Shown here: piece by piece, positions 22,907 through 36,632 of the stretch
Numbering within the stretch: the first letter of the stretch is position 1
Layout: each line of letters opens with the position of its first letter
Source: Adiantum capillus-veneris
Taxonomy: Eukaryota > Streptophyta > Polypodiopsida > Polypodiales > Pteridaceae
Direction: 5' to 3'
Assembly: GCA_014529385.2 (NCBI GenBank)
Contig: CM043970.1
Coordinates: forward strand, 62,731,496 to 62,795,495
DNA length: 64,000 bases
Translations under genes and position numbers: made by a program
Notes under the pieces: generated by a model
The model's database searches: none
The model's input: only the letters and a program-made list of their open reading frames with translations
Told to the model about the DNA's origin: nothing

Positions 22907-24234
22907 TTACAGACGAACTAGCCATTTAGTAATCCTAGCAGACACATCCATGTGTTGTACAACATAGGGAAACATCTCATCCGTGGTTATAATCACAAAT
23001 TTCTTAGGCAGTAAATATGACCTAAACTTTGTAGTTGCAAATCTAAGAGCTAGGACTAAGTGCTCCACATGGGTGAAACCTTTCTCTGCTGCTGTCATCA
23101 TTCGACTAGAGAAGTAAATTGGCCTCATGAACGATGTTGTTGTATCCTTTTGGAGTAGCACAGCCCCCAATGAGTCATCACCCGCACTTGAGGTGACATA
23201 TAACTTTTCATACCACTTGGGTGGTGCGATAGTTGGCAGGGTGGCTAAGACCTCCTTTACCTTGTTGTAGTGATGTTCGCTTTCCTCGTCCCAAGTGAAA
23301 GTTGATTTTTGAGTGAGTTGTTGCAGTGGTAGAACAAGTTGTGATAGTAGATGTATGAATCTACTCAAGTAACTCACCTTTTGTAAAAAAGAGACCAGTT
23401 GATGTGTGGTTTTTGGTGAAGGTAGGGCTATGAGTGCAGGCACTTTACTTGGATCGGCGTTGATACCTTTCGTTGAAATTTCATGTCCTAGTAGAATGAC
23501 TTTACTTTCCCCAATGTGGCATTTGTCCACATTTAATTGCCCGCCTAGGCTTTGCAACCTGGCCAAACCTTCAGTTACCTTTTCTAAGTGTGAAATGCGA
23601 GAGCTATATATACAAAAATCATCAATGAATACTCTTATGGATGTTCCAAAGAATGGCTGAAAGACATATATGACATATCTTTAGAATGTGGTAGGTGCAT
23701 TTGTGAGACCAAATGGCATAACTCTGTATGCAAAACAACCCCATGACATGATGAAAGTTGTTTTTAGCTGATCTTCCAAGGCTATGTGTATTTGAAAATA
23801 TCCAGAATAACCATCACACATGGTGTAGCATTCAAAACCCGCTACTTCATTCAAAATTTCATCCAAGAAGGGGAGAGGAAAGTGGTCTCTCTTTGTAGCT
23901 GCATTTAGTGGTTTGTAGTCAACACACACCCTCCACTTACCATTCTTTTTAGCGTCGCTACTACAAGTGATACCCATTCTGAGTTTTCTACAGGGTAGAT
24001 GAACCCTGCTTCCAACATCTTCCTTACCTCGGCCAGGAGTTCCTTTTCTTGTATGACCCCCAGTCGTCGTAGATTTTGCACCACTGGTTTTACCCCTTCC
24101 TTCAGCTTAATATGATGTTCCATCACTGTAATACCTGTGATTCTTTCATAGTTTGCATTGAGCAGGTCAAGAAATCCCATTAACATTTGCAAAAAACTAT
24201 CTTTCTCCTCAAGTGTTAATTCCGTGGACAACAT
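22907..24234 (-). pseudogene. Gypsy reverse transcriptase and RNase H
   Basis: The N-terminal part is at 24234-23981 (MEHHIKLKEGVKPVVQNLRRL). 23977-23681 holds GKWRVCVDYKPLNAATKRDHFPL and FAYRVMPFGLTNAPTTF. The catalytic box FIDDFCIYS lies at about 23625, with the connection domain and RNase H at 23566-22907 (SAGDDSLGAVLLQ, RMMTAAEKGFTHVEHLVLAL). The usual LDGYSGYHQI is CDGYSGYFQI here, keeping the catalytic Asp. A short frame break separates 23681 from 23566. Function in life: copying element RNA into cDNA. Confidence 0.93.
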
Positions 24235-24253
24235 ACCTTCAACCTACCTTCCC

Positions 24254-25458
24254 CTAAGCTAGGTGATTTGCTCTCCTTTTCATTGGTTGCCCTTCTAGTG
24301 ACGAATTACCAGTTGTGCTTACCCTTTGTGAATCCTTTATGATGATACCCATCACATCGATGGAAGTGTCACTCTCGTCGGTGGATGTGGTCTCCTCCTC
24401 GGAAGCGGAAGACTCGCTCGTGGTTTCATCTGCTGATGTTTCTAAATCCATTTTCTTCTGCTTGCCAGTCTTCATGTTGTAGTAGATTGTCTCCACTTTC
24501 TTACCAGTCATGCGTAGAAGGCTAGTGCCCTAGTTCTGTTTTGCCTTCATGGCCATCAGCCATGGCCTTCCCAAGATTAATGGATAGCCCTCCCCCTTAG
24601 TAGGCATTACAAAAACATCTACCTCTACCTCAATCTTGAAAGCTTTTAGCTTCACAGCACTTACCATGCCTACATACTTTACTTTTGCATTGTTTGCCAT
24701 CTTTGCCTTGCATGGAGAAGGCCTGTCAACCTCGAGCCCCAAAATTGAATCATCATAGCTTCGCTCATCACACAGATTTGTGCACCTCCATCAATGTAGG
24801 TGTTTCCAATCCTCTTTCCTTTTATGTTGACGTTGACAAGTGGAAGGATGTCATCCATGTTGCAACCCAAAATTTCTCCAGCTACCTTTGCTTTGGAGCG
24901 TCTTGTACTTACCATTTTGGACCATTTCCGCCTTACCTTTGGTGCGAGATGTAGCAGTTGTGGCCATGTAATCTTTGGTCCTTGCTCTGCCACATCCATT
25001 GTTAGATCATAGGGCTTAGAAATTTCCCCTAACTGGAAGTCGGTGATGCCTAATCTCTGTCGTGGCCCAGATGGCCTCTTGCTAGTCTCTCCTTTCATGC
25101 TTCTCTCATCATCTGATTCTGTAGCTTTTTTCCTCCTAGATCTTTTCACAATAATGGATTCAAATGGTTCTACAACGGCTACCTTCTCTTTACTCTTATC
25201 CCTCTCCTTTACTCTGGGAGGATCCACTACTATGGCTTTTCCTTTCTCTTCTAGCCTTATGATGTTTACAAGGCAATGAGGTGGTGGTGCCGGTGGAAGA
25301 GGTGGAATGGATGCCTGTGGTGGTGCCTGGGGTGGGTGTAGAATTTGTGTTGGTGGGGCTGGTTCTCGGGGTGGGGGTGTTCTTTCTCCAGGGGATGACA
25401 GTTGGTTCCTCCTACCTCCTTTATTATAGTTTTTTCGTGGTTTGGGACAATAGTACAT
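24254..25458 (-). pseudogene. Gypsy gag C-terminus and aspartic protease region
   Basis: After a Pro-rich linker (PPPREPAPPTQILHPPQAPP), 24679-25458 contains GNTYIDGGAQICVMSE. This is the place of a retroviral aspartic protease, but the motif is DGG rather than D(S/T)G. The flap and C-terminal part continue in another frame at 24742-24530 (YPLILGRPWLMAMKA). A Ser/Asp/Glu-rich linker (24511-24254) joins to the RT. The altered active site, a frameshift and a stop make it non-functional. Confidence 0.75.
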
Positions 25459-26232
25459 ACCGTGACCATCTTCTTCGTAGTTGTAGTAGTGATACTCCCT
25501 GTTTTGTCATCGTTCTCTTCCTGGGTCTTGATCTCTTTCTTGATTCCTTCCTTGTTGTATTAAGTGGACAGACAAATTCTGCAATTGGTCAGTAATAAAG
25601 GTCAATTGTATTAACCCTAAACATATCTTGTTGATCATCTCTTACCCCATGAGCTGGTGGTGGTGGTGGGATGGTGGTTGTCATGGTTGTTGGTCGGTGC
25701 GATGTTCCTGCTTCTATTGACTCCGTTTCTTTGGCTTTCATTCGCAGCTTCTTGTCCTTAAGGCAAGCAATCTCAACGGCTAACTCGTACGCAACCGGGA
25801 ATCTACCCTTCACCTTCTCCTTGAGAAGAGTCCATAAGCCATGCGTAAACTAGTCTTTCTTTAGGAAATTGGACGCAACTTCCCCCCTTGCCAGTGACTC
25901 AACCCACCGTGCCCACAAATCCACAAACTTGGAATCATAGGTGGCATATTCTAAAAGACCATCCTGCTTCAACTCTCTCAACTTGTCCCACAACTTCTCT
26001 GAAGTGGTACCTTCCCCGAAACGCCTCTTAAAAGAGGTTTTTAAGGGCTCCTAGTCATCCTTAGTTTCTTGTGGAAGTGCATTGTACCATGACGTAGCTT
26101 CTAGCTTCATGAGATGATTAAAGATTGTAACCCGGGATTCATCTGTATCTTTGTTGCTCAATCATCTAGAAAGTCTGTTACCAAATCCTCCCCCTTCTTT
26201 CCTTTAAATGCTGGAAATTCTACACTTTCCAT
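25440..26232 (-). pseudogene. Gypsy gag
   Basis: The start is taken at ATG 26232 (MESVEFPAFKGKKGEDLV), followed by stops and shifts. The fold of retrotransposon gag is readable in pieces: GTTSEKLWDKLRELKQDG, FVDLWARWVESLARGE and KGRFPVAYELAVEIACLKDK. At the end, the zinc knuckle reads YYNYEEDGHGMYYC, so both Cys of the usual CX2C are Tyr while the later His and Cys remain. Confidence 0.8.
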
Positions 26233-27070
26233 GATTACTGAGAGATAGCTAGAAAGACACACTGCTTAGCTTGCAAAAATATTATTTTTTTTTTCTTTAC
26301 AAGGAGGCGTGTATACCCTTTTATACTAGGACATAGATTAGAACCTCAAACGGTACATTGCCTTGTACCAAAGGTAAGACAAATGGATGATCTGATGCTA
26401 GAACCTCAAAAAACCACTCCCCACCCAGCATGGTGTCCATGACGTGCTAGTAGTGAGCCTTCAAGTCCAGTATTACCTTGATTGAGCGTACTCATGCCGA
26501 TATGTGTGATCTGTCCTGAGGTAGGTTGTACTGATTCATGTGAAGCTTTGAGGTGCTTAGTCACCGTCCAAGCTTGTGGGAGAGGGTGGTGTTCTTCCCT
26601 GAAACAAAATCATTAGATCCCTAGTCTCTCTAGTGAGAGCGTGAGCAAATGCTTTCATATCTGTGCTGCAGCATCAGGTGCGACTTGGAAACTGACTGTG
26701 ATAATTACCTTGGTGACTTGAGTTACCCGATTCTCGAAGTAGGATAGTGTTGATTCTCTATTGTGCAGAGCTCCCTCCATCTTGTTGTTGTGGGTTGGTT
26801 GTAGGTTGCGGACATGGTTTCAACCTTATCTTTCTTCTTCTTGGCACTTGGCCTATGTATATCCATTCAGTTTGGCGTGTTGGTTGACTCTCCCACTGCA
26901 AATCGATTACCGTTACGCCTGGCACTCGAGCCTCGATGGAGATGCGGAGTTTTTCTAGTTGTGCTTGGAGATATTCTTCTTCTGTTGTCCAGTTAGTGAA
27001 CCCTGCTAGCCATTCATCCATCCACAAACATTTAGGGGTTTCAGTCTTGTAAACTGGAGGGTTTCATGAA
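26233..27070. other. Gypsy 5' leader; no conserved domain seen
   Basis: This lies between the primer-binding-site-like sequence and the gag start. A short - strand frame at 27027-26758 (MWMDEWLAGFTNWTTEEEYLQAQLEKL) could be a leader peptide or an N-terminal gag part, but no family was recognised. Confidence 0.5.
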
Positions 27071-27093
27071 AGGGTCCTCAGTGGGGGTGCCAA
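27071..27093 (-). other. Primer-binding-site-like sequence of the gypsy element
   Basis: Read on -, TTGGCACCCCCACTGAGGA lies six bases inside the 5' LTR. The gag-only element has TGGTGCCCCCACGGAGGA in the equivalent place at 37366-37383. The complementary tRNA was not identified. Confidence 0.6.
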
Positions 27094-27098
27094 GAAAA

Positions 27099-28295
27099 TG
27101 ATGGCCGGAAATGACATGCCATATGGGGTGTCCTCTACCCACACATAGCCTGAACATCCCCAAGCATCACCTCAAGGTAGGAGTGATCCTATAGGTAGGA
27201 AGGGACACCACCTAGCATAAGTGCGGCTAGGACGCAAACATACATGACCTAGGGTAGCAAACGTGAAATGCCCTCTAGGTAATCAACATGAAATGGTGGT
27301 GTAACAAATATTCACATGTAAGAAATGCCTAATCATTAGTCATTAGTGTGTGCACAAGGGAGGTATGTGAAAAGCTCGGAACAGGGCACACTGACTGGCG
27401 GGAGAGATTGCCCTTGATGGAGCACAAGCAAGGCCATATACAAGAGACGAAACATCCCATAATAGTGAGAGATCAAAATAGAAAATGGACCACAAAGATC
27501 AAAACACCCAAAGATCAAAACAACATTGCACCCTTTATTGGCAATGATGACACTTACAAGTGGTGATCTTGACGATTACAAACCTGGCTCTTGGCATTAG
27601 GGATGCATCATGGAAGGTAGGCGCCATATGGTGCATGCGAGGTTGAAGTTAGCGGTAAGTTTAGTTAGGGGAAAACATCAAGACGATGCAGCCATCGACG
27701 ACATCAATCATGAACATCGAGAGCGGCCCAACGTTGTGTGTATAGGAGAGAGAGAAGACCTGATGGGAAATGGCGGCCTTCCGGCTTATGGTCTGGAGTG
27801 GGAGAGAGAAAGAGAGAGAGTGTGTAAACTTCATGTGCCTTCGGGCTATGAGCAAGGGAGAGAGATAAGGAGGGGTGGTAGGGTTTGCTTTCGGCCGACC
27901 CTGAGGGAGGAAGGGGAGGGAAGGAGTTAAATGGGTCAAGGATGGGATTTGAAGGAAAGGGGAGAGTGCATTATTATTGCTTCCCTTATGGGTTGTTCCC
28001 ACAGCTAGAGACAATCGAAGCAGAGGAAGAAAAGAGAGAGAAAGAAGGGGGGTGGAGGTAGTGAGAGAGGGGAGAGATGGGGGGGGTCGCGTTCGGCCTG
28101 CCGGTGGGAAGAAAACAAGGGGGGGAAGAGAGAGGTGTGTGCAAGGCAAGGAAGAGGGGGGGAATAAGAGAGAGAGTACGGATCGTAATGAAAGAGAGGG
28201 ATATTTTCAAGAAAAAAAAACGGCGTCCGCCATTCATTTCTTAGAGCCTCAGTTCTCTGGCTGGTTTAGAGAGCGGTACGGATAACCCGGTGTCA
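27099..28295 (-). repeat. 5' LTR of the gypsy element (1.2 kb)
   Basis: On +, it begins TGATGGCCGGAAATGACATG and ends GATAACCCGGTGTCA. It matches the outer parts of 16209-20965. The middle (27740-28070) is purine-rich and has no counterpart in the other LTR. Confidence 0.85.
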
Positions 28296-28618
<323 letters not shown>

Positions 28619-28789
28619 ATGCTATTCCATATATTGGTTTTTGGCATTGACAAGGCCCAAAGCAAGAATCCAAGTCCAAGGTTGAAGGCAAGCAAATCCA
28701 AGGCAGAGAGTGAGCAAATCCAAGGCAGCACGAGTGAATTCGAGGCGACAAAGGGGGAGGAAATCTTGACTAAAGTTGAAGGATTTCTC

Positions 28790-29960
28790 TAAATTGTATG
28801 CCATTCTCACCTTCGAGTTGGGATTTCAAGGTCTAAATGAAAATTTGAAAATTACAATTTTTAGGCGTAAATATCATAATTTGTTAGGTGGGATTACACT
28901 AAACCGGTCCTCTTGACATTGCATTTTCTTTGTGTTTCGTGTGTGCAATCATGTTCTCAAGGTCAAAATTAAAATCTCAAGGTAAATATTAAATTTTGTT
29001 AGGTGGGACTACACTAAGCTGATCTTTTAGAGCACTCTCATAGCCAAATTTTTTTTTTCAAAACATCGACGAAGGGCATGACGAATTAGGGTAGCCCTCC
29101 ACTATATTTGGAGATTTCTAAATTAAATTCCTCCAAGTCTCATGCATGCTATCACCTTGGGGTGAAATTTAGAGAAAAATCTCAAAATTCGTAGGTGGGA
29201 TTGCACTTAAGTTAGGATGCTTTTCTCCAAAATACGGGTGCTTTGAGTTTCATGGGTGCTATCACCTTGAGGTGAAGGTTTAGAGATGGATCTCAAAATT
29301 CATAGGTGGGGTTACACTAAACTTGGATTTTTCTTGAGTGTCAACGAGTGGTGGTCTTTTGACGTGGTGTGTTTGCCCTTGGGACCAGAAAGAGAAGCAA
29401 AAGCCTTTAATTTGGTGATGGTTCAAATGGTCTCACCTACAATCAATGTTGTGTGGTTGACTTTATCATGATTGAGATTATTTGGCCCTGTTTTTTAAAA
29501 TAAGATATCCATGGATGGAAGTACACTAAACCAATCTTCAAGCACTCCAATACACAATGATTTTTCCCAAAATATGAGTGGCGAAGATGGGTGGTGGTAT
29601 TTTGAAACCCTTGCCTATATTTGAAGTTTTTTACACCCTAAATTCCTTTGAGCTTTGGAGGTGTTCTTGCTTTCCAGTTGGAATTTAGAGGTGAATTCCA
29701 AATTTGCAAGTGAGAATGCACTAAACCTAGGTTTGAACACTGTTTAAAGGAAAATTATAGCTTTTGAGATAGCTGTCTCCCTCCCCCCTCCCTCTTTCTA
29801 TCATAGCCACTTTTGGCCACGAGCTATCCTCTGTGTCTTTCTAGGTTTTCTCAGCTTCAAATAATGATTTCAAAAGTAAAAGTTATGTGGGATTACACTA
29901 AACATAGCCCTTTTTTGAGCACTTGAATAAAAAATATCAATGCTACAATACTTGAGAGCT
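28790..29960 (+). repeat. Degenerate tandem array with TAGGTGGGATTACACTAAAC core
   Basis: Seven copies of the core occur near 28885, 29000, 29192, 29303, 29511, 29708 and 29886, spaced 110-210 bases apart. Related flanks (TCAAAATT before, TTTTTGAGCACT after) show larger units. No coding domain was recognised. Confidence 0.8.
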
Positions 29961-30004
29961 TTAATATTTCTTTTGGAGTGATTTAGTCTATCACCCTGCT
30001 AAAA

Positions 30005-30007
<3 letters not shown>

Positions 30008-30058
<51 letters not shown>
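30008..30058. repeat. (CT)n microsatellite
   Basis: About 51 bases of CT. Confidence 0.97.
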
Positions 30059-30062
<4 letters not shown>

Positions 30063-30240
30063 TCACTTTTGACCACTAGCTACCTCTCTACACCTTTGCA
30101 CAATAGCCTTCGAGGCCATTGGGACTACTACACCTATGTTCTATCATGCTGCCATGATGTCTAAATTGATTATACATATTGCACTGCTAAAAGAGGCCGA
30201 ATGGAACCTCATCTCAACATCTCCAAGCATCTGGCAAGTG

Positions 30241-31440
<1,200 letters not shown>

Positions 31441-31822
31441 ATACCAAACTTTAAGATTCCTCTTCTTCTTCATGTCATACGGGCAATGCTAATAGACTTG
31501 CCGATGAGTCTTGATACCTAAGCATACTATTTCAATGTGAATTGGGAGAACCAACCTACAATATTTGGAGAAGGAATTGGAAAATCAAATCTCCACATTG
31601 GGTGAGAAAACCAACAAAACCACTCTTACCACACTTGGGTGATTCAAGCTTTCTCTCCTTCTTCATGCAAGAACCCATGAAAAGTTTGTTCTTGATGTCA
31701 TAGAGAGAACCAATGATAGGAGATGCTAAATAACCTTCAAGAAGTCTCACAGCTGAGTCTTCAACTCCAATGGTGTCATTTCGTATTCAATTTATCCTAT
31801 GACGTCTATTAAATTTAATATA
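31441..31822. other. No feature recognised (hAT-internal flank of the Helitron)
   Basis: AT-rich sequence with only short, unsupported frames, ending at the Helitron insertion point TTAATATA. Confidence 0.4.
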
Positions 31823-32129
31823 TCTTACTAATAGAAGAAGTGGGAGGATGCATGAAAGGAAAGGTTTGTTAAAGCAATAGAAAGGATCTATCAAACAAGC
31901 CTTGAACTCATGCGCACTCTTTATTCCTTCCTTGGGTATAATACTCCAATTAATATTGTGATGTGTTGAGGGTATTATATGCTTGCATTTGGAAGTTAGT
32001 ATAGATAAGAAACTTCCCTTCCTTAAGTACACTACTTTAATTAATACTATGATGATTGAGTATATTTTATTCTTGCATTTGGGAGTAACTAAAATGATAA
32101 AACTTATGCACTCATTATGAACTTAGTGT

Positions 32130-35100
32130 TTTCTTTGTTTCTTGACAGAAGCATTTATGAGGACAAGGGACACATGCATTTGTCTCCTGAATCTACAATT
32201 CATTCCTCTCATGTGCGTGCACACCGAAATATTGCACGAAATTATCGATGTCAACTCGCTATACAGTGTACCATATACTTGCTAAAGGACGCCTTGCCAT
32301 GCTCAACAAATGGCCATGGTCGTGGTAGGAGTCCCTCCACATTTGTGGAGGGTTACATCCACGGTGATGTTACTATTCCACAAGTTCCTTTGCAAACTGT
32401 CATGCAACGACAAGGATGAAGAGAGCACACTCTTTCATGTTTGGATGCGACAAGAATATATCGTCAACAACGGGCAAGGCAACGCACCTCCAACATAAGA
32501 CAGCAGCACCATCAACATGATGGACACTTTTGCCCTCTCATAGACGCTCAAAATGAGGAATAGGTCCCGTATGTTCATGATACATCACTTGCAAAAATTG
32601 CTTGCATTCTACATGCCTATCCATGTCTACGAGGTGTCCACCCTTCCATGCTACCATTGATACATGTCTAATTGCCTATAGATCATACAAGAACCATGTC
32701 CTCCTTCTGTGAGTTTTGTGGTGCATGTCTTTGACTGTGTGAAATGAAGAAGGAAGATACACCATCAATGGGAAAATATTGTTGCAAAGGTGGGAAAGTA
32801 TCCCTCTTTCCTCTTGTATTGGAGAGGCTACTCACTAATAGTGATGCTTTCAGTAGGTCTTTCAGAAGAAACATCAGGAGTTACAATAGTGTGATGGCAT
32901 TTGCATCTCTTGGAGCTACCATTGATGAGACATTGATGGGTAGTTCTGGTGCATATTGCTTTCATGTACATGGCGGTGTGTACCATTGACCTGGTTCTTT
33001 GCTACCACATGAAGCAGGGGCTCCAAAATTTGCAAAGATGTATGATGATACTGAGCATGAGGTTTGGAATCGTATGAGTGCCTTAGATGGTTTGAGTTTT
33101 TCCACTCTTGAAGCATTATCAATGATGATGCGATCATGTAATCAGTATGCGAATGCCTTCTACAATGTTGGTAGAATGTTACATGACAGTCCTTGTGTGG
33201 AGATCAAAATGAAAATTTGTGAGAATAGGAATACTTCCAGGTAGTACTTGATACCTACATGCAATGAGGTTTCTACAATTATGCCAGGTCAAGGGGATGT
33301 ACAAACAGTTGGCCATCAAGACATTGTGATACATTGTCAAAATGGAAGGCTGCAAAGGATTTCAAATCTACACAGGTCGTACATGCCACTATTGTATGTT
33401 CTTCTCTTTCCATGGGGAGACGACGGATGGCATATCAAGCTTCCTTATGATAATGTGCATGGCCCTTTGGATGCCTTGGTTGGTTGACAATGTGTCACTC
33501 AAAGAGTACTATGCATATCGGCTACAGGTTCGTGCTGATACAGAGTCATGCTTGCTTCGTGGGGGTCGTTTACTTCATCAATTTATGGTTGATGCATATT
33601 GTGCCATTGAGGAATGTCGTCTTGCATGGATCCGTACAAATCAGCAGACGTTGAGGGCAGAATTGTATGCAGGCTTGGTTGACATGGTGCATTTTTCTGG
33701 GAGTGATGCTGTACTTGGACGGTCTGGAGGTCAAAGAATTGTTTATAGGCGGCCCTCGGCACATGTACCAATTGTATCAAGATGCAATGGAAATTGTGCG
33801 TGCAAAGGGAAAGCCAGACCTATTTATCACATTTTTATGTAACCCCAAATGGCCAGAAATAAATGAGGCATTACTTCCAGGACAGGTTTCCTTTGATCAA
33901 CCACACATAACCACTAGGGTTTTCTTCTTGAAACACTCGAGCATGATGAAGTATATCTTAAAGAAAGATATTTTTGGGAAAGTGGTGGCTTACATGTCTG
34001 TTGTGGAGTTCCAAAAGAGAGGCTTGCCACATTCTCATACATTATTGATTCTAGATCCCGATGTAAGCCTCAATCGACATTTGACTATGACAAAATGGTT
34101 TGTGGAGAGCTGCCAGATAAAATTCGATTTCCAGTGCTGCATGATATCATTGTTAATTGTAACATTCATGGTCCATGCGGTGAGTTCAATAGTTCATCTC
34201 CTTGCATGGTTGATGGCCGATGTATTAGAAAATATCCATGTTTATTTTGTGAGCAAACAAGCATGGATATTAATGGCTACCCCATTTATGTGCGACGAAA
34301 CAATGGCTTCACCACCAAGGTAAGGGGTTCTACTATTGATAAATGATGGGTTGTGCCATATAATCATGTTTTGTCAACACTATTTAATGCGCATATCAAT
34401 GTTGAGGTATGCTCAACAATTTCAGCCATCAACAAGTATGTCTATAAGTACATCTACAAGGGGCATGATAGGGCAACTGTAAGATTCCATACATCGGTAT
34501 GTGATGCAGAAAGGGATAACATTGATGAGATAGACATGTACACGAATGGCTGCTATGTATCTGCATCTGAGTCTTGTTGGAGAATTTTTTAATATCCTTT
34601 GCACAATGACGCACCAGTTTTTCACAAATTGAGCGTGCATGTTCCGGCTGGTAAAATGGTAACTTTTTGAGATAATGATAGACTTAATGATGTCTTGCAA
34701 AGAGATAATTCAAAGAAGACCACTTTGACAGAGTGTTTCACATGCAACTTGGAGAATCCTGAAGCAAACGATAGTTTGTACATTGATTTTCCTCAAAAGT
34801 GGGTGTGGAATTCGGGTTCCAAGAAATGGACAAAGAGACGTCATGGGGACACTATTGGGCGGATGTATTTTGTGCAGCCCTCTGCAAGTGAACGATATTA
34901 TGTCCGTTTGATTTTGACTATTTGTAAAGGATGTAAATCATTTGAGGATCTACGCTCCACAAATGGTGTATTGTTTCCAACATTCAAGGAAGCATGCATT
35001 GCAAGAGGTATCTTGGAAGATGATGGGGAATGGTTCGAATGCATGGAGGAAGCTTGCAGTACACATACAGGCTCGCAATTGAGACATTTGTTTGTGACCA

Positions 35101-35333
35101 TTCAATTTTTTTGTGAACCCTCCTCCATTCATGTCTTATGGGAAATATTTTGACGTTTTTTTTATGAGGACTATCAACACATGTTGGAGATGAGATATGA
35201 GTCGTTAGATGGTTGTACATAGGTTGCTGAAGGGTATGCATTGAGAGATTTGCATAACATTCTTGGTACTTTTGGACGAAGTTTAACTGAATTTCTTGGA
35301 ATTCCAATGCCTGATGAATGCTTTGTGACACGT
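32130..35333 (+). pseudogene. Helitron Rep/helicase, N-terminal and Rep part
   Basis: Rep nicks and rejoins DNA at Helitron ends. The Helitron-like N-terminal region is readable at 32740-33490 (RSYNSVMAFASLGA, YCFHVHGGVYH, EVWNRMSALDG, LLYVLLFPWGDDGWH). The Rep domain at 33720-34420 carries GGPRHMYQLYQDAMEIVRA, FGKVVAYMSVVEFQKRGLPH and HSHTLLIL, which includes the two His of the HUH motif. The tyrosine motif KYVYKYIYKGHD is at about 34434. The following conserved region is at 34720-35150 (GRMYFVQPSASERYYVRLIL, SFEDLRSTNGV). Frame changes near 33000, 33490, 34320, 34590 and 35150 show decay. The frame runs into the LTR insertion at 35334. Confidence 0.93.
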
Positions 35334-36576
35334 TGGTGCAGCCAAAGTTGGTCCAAGCTACGAGATAGTCAATGCCAGGCAGAGGCAGCATGTGAGCGCA
35401 GTGCAAAAGGCTAGGGTAGGTACCAAAGCCCTAGCAGCCAAAGGATAGCGGGAATGTATTCTTGAAGTGGTTTTTTAGGCCAAAGGTGTGTTGCAAAGAG
35501 CCAAGCAGGTTGGTGGACTTCTGTGTCCGAGATGTGGATTTTATGTCCTAGAATTTAGTGATCAGTGTGCTCTAGAAGCCAGTCCAGACGGCTCGTCAAA
35601 TGGAACCCTGGTCCTCAAGATATTGCAGTTTAAAGTTAAAGTGTGTAGCAGATCCCCGACGGATAGGGCAGTTGGGGACAGGTGGACCGGGCTGATGTCA
35701 GTGTATATGTGTGTAGTGCTCCAGTTGTGGAGCATGCCTGTCCTTTCGGATTGTGAATCGGAGCTCTGGATAGCAAGATATGATCAATTGAAGATTTTCA
35801 GGGGGCCGGGTCTGAGCTCACTTGGCCGCATTGGAGTACGTGCCATCTCGAATCTTCTGAGCCTCGACGAGGTTCTAGAGCAGAATGTACACCATATGGA
35901 GCTAGCAAGAAGTGACTGCACGCCAAATGGAGTCCGGAGCGAGAAGATATAGTCGTCGGAAAACTGGGAGCTTTTGGCCGGCTTGGATTGCAGATGTTTT
36001 TTTCCATTTTAGAGAGCCCTGGTTCGAAGATGCCGAGAAGTCAAAAGTGCAGATAAAGAGAAGGTGATTTTAGGCGGGAAGATGGAGATTCACCCAGGCT
36101 TTGCGGCTTGGCAACAGGAGGTGGGAGCAAATAATGGGGTCCAGGCAAGAGCAGGCCAAAAAAATAGTAAAGGGATTTTTTGAAACTCAAAAGCCTTGGG
36201 GCACTATGGTGATGCCACATGGCATAGGGTATAACCCACATGCAAAGGGAAAAGCCCAGAGGCCGCACTGTATAAGCCAAGCCGTGCCACTCTCCATAGT
36301 ATTCAAGAGAGGGTGAGGGGAGCTCCCCTTAGGCGCAGCTATGGCGTCCTCGCCTTGGGCGCTGCTGTGGCGGTGATGCGGTGGTTTTGGTGGCAAGCCG
36401 ACGGGGCCGGGCGGCGCATGGCGTACGCGGCGGTGAGCCCAGTGATGACATGGCACGCCCAAAGAAAAGGGGGGATTCCCGCGGCTCTCAAAGCCCCAAT
36501 ATTTTGAAGGAAGAGGAGGGGGGCAATAGCGATATCGCTATTGCCTTCCCCTCTCAGGTAAGGGGTGAGGCCCACA

Positions 36577-36632
<56 letters not shown>

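Larger units (their letters stand above)
16209..28295 (-). mobile_element. Ty3/gypsy LTR retrotransposon, Tat/Ogre-like, chimeric LTRs
   Basis: The order on - is: 5' LTR (28295-27099), primer-binding-site-like sequence, gag, protease, reverse transcriptase with RNase H, a second RNase H-like region, integrase, polypurine tract, 3' LTR (20965-16209). The integrase-last order defines Ty3/gypsy. The extra RNase H after the RT-linked one is known for the Tat/Ogre branch. The LTR ends match (TGACRCCGGGTTATCC at one end, CGGCCATCA at the other), but the two LTRs differ in length (1197 and 4757 bases) and the flanking five bases differ (GTCGT, TTCTG). This suggests recombination between elements. 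Every coding part carries stops or shifts. Confidence 0.9.
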
